This document shows, in pieces, positions 11,598 through 20,500 of a stretch of DNA of 64,000 nt; positions within the stretch are counted from its first letter, which is position 1; the number at the start of each line of letters is the position of its first letter. The notes beneath the pieces are model-generated. The model ran no database searches, had not been told where the DNA came from, and was given only the letters and a program-made list of their open reading frames with translations. The DNA is taken from positions 12,157,001 to 12,221,000 of the forward strand of contig OU015567.1 of assembly GCA_907165135.1 (NCBI GenBank), given 5' to 3'. Position numbers and translations under genes: made by a program. Source of the DNA: Oikopleura dioica (Eukaryota; Chordata; Appendicularia; Copelata; Oikopleuridae).

Positions 11598-14500
11598 ATG
11601 GCGGGTGGTTTCTTTGAAACGCTTGGCTCTCTGCAAGAGTCGCCGTTTGCAGACTACATGTGGGTCCTGATTCTCGGCTTTATCATTGCCTTTTTCTTGG
11701 CGTTCTCTGTTGGTGCGAATGATGTGGCGAATCCGTTTGGAACTTCTGTTGGATCTGGTGCTTTAACGCTTCTTCAAGGACTTGGTTTGATTTTAACCCA
11801 TTGACGCACGTCGACCAAAAAGTACAAAATGAGTCATTGGAATATTCATTTGCTCCCCCAAGGAATGCAGTGGAAATTTCGAGTCTATGCATATCCGTTG
11901 GCCGATTATCCGGCATAAATATAGACGCTACGGAAATTAAGGGCTCTTGAATTTGTTGAGTTTCGTAGGCTGCGTGGATTCCTTCTAAACAAAACCCCAA
12001 TGACAGTATGCATCGCCGCCACGTTTATGGAGTCACTGGGTGCCTTAACTTTAGGTGCGCTAGTAACAGTAAGAGAAAATGCTTTAATCGTATTCAGGCG
12101 GCGCTGTCTCGGACACTATCCGTAAAAAGATAGTGAACCCCGACCTCTACAACGAAACTATTCCTCAGGAATGGGCAAACAACATTTTTATGCAGAGAGC
12201 TTTAACCATTTACGCAAATTATATAACCGTACTCATCTTATGCTAAGGTTACTAATCAATGACACGAAGGTAGGTTAAGTACACACCCACCTTCTCAAAA
12301 TTTTGTATCATCATAGTAGACAAATAAAAAAATAACGAGGGTCATGAACTAATCATCAACGATTTACAGCTCCCGGTTCGCACAGGTTGAAACCTGTGCA
12401 AAAAATAGTTTTTCTTGCCCCAAAAAAGTTCATGATTGGACAAGCATGCGCGATGTTAGGAGCCGCTTCTTGGCAAATTCTCGCTTCTGTTCTGAAAATG
12501 CCTGTATCTGGAACTCACTCGATCGTCGGAGCTGTTTTAGGAAAGCGTTTAAAATATGAGACAAGTTTCTGAAATGCGGATAATTACAGTTGTGATAAAC
12601 GTGAACAATAAGGTTTCGCCCTTGTTTCGCGCAAAGGGCAAGGCATCTTTTGGACGACAATCTTCAAAATTGTACTTTCGTGGTTCATCTCGCCCATTTT
12701 GGCTGGCATTTCCGCTGTGGTTCTCTATGTTGGTCTCAAATTCCTCATCCTTTCGAGAGGCACGGGTTGTTCAATTCTGTGGCGAGCGGGGGCATTTCAA
12801 GCTGGCTAAAAATTTAAAAATTCGGCTTAATTCTGAACTAAGGGTCTTCCCTCCTTATCTTTGAACAACCAATGTTTCAGAAAATAAGACCGAGAGAGCC
12901 TTAATTCTCTTGCCATTTTTCTACGCTTTCGTGATATTGCTCAATGTGTTTTCGGTTCTGTTCACCGGCAGCAAGAGTATACTTCAAAACACGCTTCCTG
13001 TTTTGACCAAATATTATTCAGTCTATCAATTGGAAGTTCTAAAGACGTGGCACATGCTTCTCATATCGCTCGGCGCCGCGATGGTTGTTTTGATCGTCTT
13101 TTGGATCTTCATAACGCCCAAACAGCGGAAACAGATTCAGAAAATGAGGGAGGGTCCGTAAATCATTAATTGACTGATTGCAAACAGTGCTCGTATTTAG
13201 GAACGATCGAGGCGAAGGAAGGATGCCTGGATAAGCTGGAGAAGAAACTGGGCTGGGATGCAGAGACCAGGAAACAGAAACGATTAGGAAATGGTTTCTA
13301 ATTGAGCATGTAAATACACAATCATGAATTAAGGGAAGTTCCTTTTAGATAACTTTAGGGGTCCTTTTTGGGGTTTTATACTGATCGCCACTCATTGATC
13401 AATTTATATTATGGCTGCGAGACAACGATTTCTGTTCGTGATGAAAGATTACTGGAACATGATTCAAAATTAGAAATGAAAGCTCATGTTTACTAGTAAA
13501 GTTACTGGGGTTTGTAATGCTGAAATTTAGGTTTTAAAACAGCTCACAAATGGTCAAATAAAAAATTAATAATTTACCAATATTTTTTTCGGAAACCTCA
13601 TCACAAGAAAAAGAAGGGTGAGGCCCATTAGGTGTAAATCCCATTAGGTGTAAATACCCATTTAGTGTAATTTTCTAGAAGGTGTAACACACCTAATAGA
13701 TATTTACACCTAATGGGTATTTACACCTAATTGTTCAATATTTTTCAAAATTATTTTGTAAAAAAGGGATCGACACAAGCTGTCACACATTCTCGACGAC
13801 CCCCCAACGAGCATTTTTTTTTGGAAAAATATTTTTTTTTAATTCTTTCTAAATTGCACTCAAGAAACAAAAAACATCTTTTCGAGCAATTTTCGAAGTC
13901 AAAATTTGAAAATCGCGCGCTATCGATGAGTAATCGTGACAAGCTGAAGCGTTTCGTCATTTGCGCTCAATGAATTATCATTTTTCTTTCTTTTTTCAAA
14001 CGAGAAATCTTTCTGCGAAATATGTTTTCTTGCCGACGTTTATTTAGCTGAAGTTTAATCTATTTCCTGCAATTTTTTCTGATAAATTTTTATATTTAAA
14101 ACTAACCCGTAGGACCTTTAATGGTACCTTTTTTGATTACAGATAGATGATCAAATGTATATTCACAAAAGAGAAGAAGAATTGAAGCTTAATGAAAACA
14201 GCCCGGCTGAAAAATGATGAGTCCAGGAGCAGAAGAGAGATGCTACTCCGAATCAAGAGGAAAGTTAATATTCGCAGAAAAAGGAAGACCAGTTCATCAA
14301 ATCGTTGAGAATCTCCCTCGACCGCTGACTCATGAACTTGAGGTAATCTTTTAGAAGGGATTTTTGAAAATAAATTGTAAAATTCTAGCGTCGAACGCGA
14401 AATCCAGGCGGCGCTGATGACCAATTCCTCGAGAGCACGAACGTCTGTCACGAAGAACTTTCCTTCGCGGAAAATGTCGACCTTTTTGGCAAAGTTTTGA

Positions 14501-17500
14501 AGCCGATCCACTCGCTTTCTTGGGACCCGTTCAGCTCGCTTCTGGCGCTGAGTTCGAAGAACGCGACTTTTGTCTAAATCTGGGACTCGGATCGAGAAGA
14601 ACTCGTTCAGCGACAAGTTGGACAAGTTGTGTTGCCTTCGTCGGATTTAGTAACTCGGGAGAGAAACTGGTCGTTTCTGAAAGCGATTCTATCGCCATTT
14701 TTAGGTAAAACTGCGCTCAATTTATGACCAATAAACTGTTCTTTCAGCTGCGTAACCTGGACAAATGAAGGAACCTGGTGCAATTTGGAAGGCCCTGCTT
14801 TGAACGTCTGTTGGTCACATGACGATCAAAAGATCATTTTCGCCATCAAAAACAAGGCAAGTGCTCCGTCCATGTTTACGATTTCTCACCCTCATTTTAG
14901 ATCTTCATCGCGTCTTTCGAAGGAATCATGGGCCCGGACGAAGAAGCTCGCGAAATCGAAGGCTTCGAAGGCGACGTCCTCCAAATGTCCTGGCATAATC
15001 AACGCCTCGCAGTTGCGGTTGAGGGGCTCAGCGATACGCTTTTGTACTCGAAAGTAAATAACTGAATAAATCTCTGTTTCTGATTATGTTTATTTAAGAA
15101 AAAGAAGTACTGGAAAGTAAAATCTTACAGCTGGTTCGCCAAACATCAGGTACCAATCATTAATTCGCCAGTGGATATGCACGCTGCCAAATTTAGTCGT
15201 AAATTTTTGGAGCTCTCCTTGAGTTTTGTTGAATAGTTCTCCAGATTTAGGCACACGATGAAAAATAATCCATACGCCACATTAATGCCGCAGTCCATGT
15301 ATTTTTGTTTTGGGCATTTTTGATATATAGGAGCCCAGTCCTTTTCGTCTTCTTCGAATACTTCAAGAAACACTTAATTAAATTTCCAATTGCGCTTATG
15401 ATACGGTTAATTAATCTAATATTTTTTGAAATTTGCCTTGATAGACATCTCCATAATCTTCGAAATTCAAAGAGTCGTAAATTGTAAATATTTTTTCCTC
15501 TCTATCCGCCTTGACAATTATCCAGTGTCCAACTCGACCAGGGATAAAGACAGGGCAAACAAATCGTTTTATTTCTGATGGATGATAACCAGTACCAGCA
15601 AAATTTTTTCCTTGAAAGACCATTTGTGAGAATTTCGTGTCTTCAAGAATAATATCATTAGTTTGGTGTTGCTGTTGGTAATGTCTCATAATGATGATAA
15701 ACAAGTCCAGAATTTTGTCTTTTGTTTCTGTTCGAAGTTTGTAAAGTGGCAACAGATCTCGGACGCGAACTTCCTCCTTTTCTATTAAATTGACCAGCTG
15801 TCCTTCAGGCCATTTTTGTATATTTTTAGCGATATTTTCTGCTTCAAATGACATCTTGTAGCCATTAAACTTTTCAAACTTGAAAGTTGGAGTTTTGAAC
15901 ATTTTTCTATCAAGCTCGTTTTCGTATTTCATTGCATTTTCAGATTCCTCAAGAAGAATGGAATTGGACGATTCATCGTTGTTTGTTGCTGACTTAACTT
16001 CTGTGTATTCCGCGGCTTCTTCAAGGACATCAATACGACGCTTTTCTTCCTTGATTTCATCTGTTTTCCTCACAAAGGCGCCGCTATGCTCGCCCATTGC
16101 TGGAAGGTTCTCTTCGTTGATTTCATGACCAGGTGAGCCCTTTTTCTTTTTTGCGTTTTCTTCTTTCTTTTCGACCAAATTGAAATTCATTCCAGCGAGA
16201 AAAGTCTCAAACACTGGATTTCTGCGATCCAGGTCACAAAGGAACTTGTCAAGTGCGTCTTTTGAAGAGAGTAATCTTTTTGCCTCGGTCGACGCCCCTT
16301 TTAGATCTTTTGAAGTCGATATTACAAGCTTTTTCAGCTCAGCATGGCTTATTTTTAGAGGCATGGAAGAAGACTGTCGATCCAACTTTCGATAGAATCG
16401 TTGCATAGCGTTAAATTTAACCATCCATGTTGTACCAGTTTTTTGCGTTGTTTTTATTGGCCATTTTCCATCTTCAAGATAGCTCAACTCATCGTTAAAC
16501 GTCGTTTTCTTGCGATTTGTGATCACTTTGCAAAGCTCTTGAACATCAGGCTTAGACTGCAGACCGCGCAAGAGTCGTGCATTTACACTCTCGCTAAATC
16601 TTGGTTCATCGTTGATTTCAAAAGTTAATTGATATTTTAGAAACGAGTCAAGCTGTTGTTGTCGCTGGTCATGAAGCTGATGAGAAGCGCTGCTCAATTC
16701 GAATAAAAATAGAGAGACCGTGGTCGAAATCATGGAGAAAAATTTAGGTAAAAATGATCAAACCAAGCCTGGCGTTATTAGTGCTATCGATTTCCCCAGT
16801 TTTGATCATATTGGATGATTTATCGGCCCATTCACTAGGCTTGAATGTGGCGTCTTCGTTGAAATAGTTCTTGAGGAGGTAGTCGCGATAAGCGATCCAT
16901 CCATTCTTCTTTTTCTTCTTTTCGCCGTCATCAACATCCACCTTTTCTTTCGCGTTTTCGTCATCATCAACATCCACCTCTTTTTTCGCGTTTTCGTCAT
17001 CAACATCCATCGACTCAACAGCATTACCGTCGATTTCAAGATTTTTTTGGCACTCTTCTGTGATGATTTCGATGAAAACAGCCCGAAATTCATCTTGTCC
17101 AACAGGGAAATAAGGCGCAGAATACAGACAATTCCTTATTGATTTTATAAAATGAAATTAACTGACTTTCACAATACTAATCCCCCTTTTAGAAACCCTC
17201 AACGATGATCAATAGATCAGAACAAGAAGCTCAATCAAAAGGAAATGTTGAACATGATCCGTCACGGAGCGAGAAAGATCTTCGCTGGCGAATGCACAGG
17301 AGCTCTCGATGTCAATCTGAACATCGAGGAAGTCCTCAAAGCCGGAGAAAAGAAAAAGCTGAGCAAAACTACAAGTCCTTTATTAAGTCAACCAAGAGCG
17401 CAAACTAGCAACAAAAAAAAAATCAAGTTCATCGATACTATTTGCCAAGGTACGAAAATACGTCAGAATTTGATTTTGTGGACGATTTTTAATTGATTTC

Positions 17501-20500
17501 AAATAATACCCATTCTAAGCGCACAGTTATCAATACACACCTCCAATGAAGACCAAAAGCGCCTGTGTATTCTTCATTTTGAAGCTCAGTCAGAAAAAAT
17601 TCATCTTCCGCAGAAGATTTGCCCGAATGGCAACCGAAACCTCAAGCGAGTCGGAGAGCGGAAACTTATCTACAAATCAGCTGATGCTAAAAGATCAAAG
17701 GTAAAATAGCAAATGTTAGCAATCTCATTTTATAAAACCTTCCTGATGACTTGTGTCCGTTCTTCCTCCCAAGCCTTCAAGAGGCCTTCCTGTCCTGCCC
17801 GGCGTTTCCAGGATTGATACAAGTGGAAGGAACACTTTATATGAATAACGCCGGGCAGGACAGTTTTGTGAGCAGAGATAAAGGATTTCTCCCAGTCACT
17901 GCACACATAGCGAAGATTAGGGAGCCCATTCGTTTGGCTTTTGAAGAATGCCCATAACGCTTCATATGTTTCCGCTTTGTGATCTTTGAGGAGACAAGTC
18001 ATTCGGTCAACGCAATAACCCTTGACAGGTTTTTTAACGCACCGTCGATTTTTGATGATTACCCCGAAAACAAAAGCCCGAATAAGCGACACCAAGCGAC
18101 TTAAATAAAAAAAACCCGACCTTGAATTTGTTCGATTGATCGCGGCAAGGTTCGGTTACCATCACAAGTTGTGGCCACTGTTTTTTGACGGCACTCACGA
18201 CACTCATTATTCCATCTTTTCGAGTTTCATATTTTTTTTCAGATCACGAGCGAACTCACAAACAACCTGTCTCATCTACAATAACAACAACTCAACTGTA
18301 CTCAATAAAGGTAAAAAACTCTTCCTATATTGAGACTTGATGCATATTCACTTCGGCGAGCGTCATGGTCCAAAAAAAACACTATATTGTGGCGCGTGAA
18401 ATCGTTGCTAAGGGAAGGGAGTCGTGAATCCGCCCACCATCGTTGAAACATATATAAGAAGTGGCATTTTGTCGGCACAATTTGTTTTTCCTTGGCAGCG
18501 ACATTTGAGTTTTTAAATCGAAGCGCCGCTTTTTTGGCATTCTTTTTGGCATTTCCACCGAAAATTCGATTTGAAATTTCACTGTCAACGACTTCATCTT
18601 GCAACAATTCAAGCATTTTTCTCGAAGTCCGGGGCTGTGATTCAAGCTCGTTTCGACGGAATCTGTAAACCACATATCTTTTCCAACAATCAATCAGTGC
18701 ATTCAAATGACCACCAAAGCCACAAACTTCAAACGCCACATGAGATTTTCTTGGATCGTAGATTATAAAGTTTTCAACATCGTAAAATTCTTTCGATTTG
18801 TAATCAGAATTTCGTACAAGCACCGATATTTTCGCTTTACAGTTAGATGTTTCCAGATTCTTTCGAACGTGGTGGTTTTGACAGTTGAGATTCATTCTTT
18901 TCCATCCTTTTTAACAGATCTCAAAATGATAATTTTTGATTTCAGCGCACGAAAAAACCGTCACAATTCCAGCATTTTGGCAAGCAACAGTGCCAAAGCG
19001 ATGTCCACAACATGATTTACTCGATTGAGAAGCGTTTTAGGTAAGTTAATGCCCTAAAGATGCATGCCGTATATATTAAAGGGTAAATCATTCTATTTGA
19101 CCTGCTCCTGGATATTTTGCTGCTAGTTCTTTTGGAAGATCTTGAAAATCGTCTTTATTGCGCGGAGTATATGAGAACAATTCATTAGGTCCAAAGCAAA
19201 TAAAGAAAATGAAATTGACCATGCTTGTTGCCAATTGAACTGATATCAACTATTTAGTGCTCTCAAGATTTCAATTTGATGATGAAGAGTTCTCCGCGAA
19301 AGGGTTGCTCATTTCTGACCGAGGCTACTTGGAAGTTTATCCTTACGACAAATTGCAAGGTAATTCAATTATTAATAAAGAGCACTTTTCCTTTGGATCG
19401 GTACTGGTAGAATCATCGATGATTTCTTGAGTTTCAATCATCGTTGGGGGACGTTCAGGCGTAAGCAAGTCTTTGAGCTCAAGTTTAGCTTTTGGCGCTT
19501 TCTTAACCATGTCGCTGACTTCTTTTGTTAATTCCAAATCCTCATTCTTTTCATCATCCTTTTTACGCTTCATTTTTATCTCTAATAATAAGTAGACTCC
19601 TGCAGAAAATCGAGAAGTAAATGTTCAATTTTTATGAAAATATCTGTAGACTTAAGTTCTAGAAGCACTAGAATTCAAATTCATATAGTCAATATAATTG
19701 TATAACAGTGTTTTAAGCAAAACGACAACGCAGCTGCAAATGGATGAAGATCTCAATGAATACGAAAGTACCAGCTCCGAAAGCAGACCTCAACCTCAAA
19801 GATTCGATGGCATATCTTGAGAAATACTACAAGTCCTCCTCAGCAGCTACAGCGATTTCTTTTTTCACAAAGAGCGAGAAACTGACACAGAACTCCCGAC
19901 CACTTCTGCTCACCATGCTTAGTCACAAAGAAAACGACGCGATCGTGATTTAGTGCCTGAAATTGCTCCAATTTGGCTGCGTCACTTCAGAACTACTACG
20001 ACCTTTGTACAGTATTGTGCGCACGTCAAAATGTAAAGATGTCGTTAACGAGTCGATGATTATCCTGTCGCAGCTTAACTCGGAAAAGTCGATTGCAACT
20101 ATTGGCTCGTTAGGATTCATTCATGAGATTTGTCTCTTCATCGAAAAGTACAAATCAGGTACTGTCCTACTTCGTGACGAATTTCCTTCTGTTGTCAATT
20201 ATTTAGAGGGAAGTATTCAAAAACTGTGTAAAGGCATTATGATCGGCTTGTATAAACGAATCAAACGCAGAGCTCGCTTCCAAAGAAAAAGTTCGATGAA
20301 AAAGATTTTGATGGAGCAAGTAAATTCAAGTCCGATGCTTTGGTTCCTGCAGAAGTCGTTTCATTTTATAAAAATAAAGAGGCTTCAAGGACGATATTAT
20401 CAAAGAGCTTCCTTCTTGACCGGTTTTATTGAGAATCTCTTTTATTCGTATTATTTATATTCAGGCAGATCAAGGTTTTTTTTCTTGTTTTTCTTTGTAT

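Noticed and set aside
12055-12097. A TA-AG or GT-CA intron in the phosphate transporter
   Set aside because: A canonical GT-AG intron two codons upstream gives the exact family spacing ([10 protein letters not shown]), so no exotic border is needed.
18160-18230. Plus-strand FFDGTHDT reading as the first catalytic motif of the MULE transposase
   Set aside because: It lies on the opposite strand from the transposase core; the resemblance to DGTF is most likely chance.
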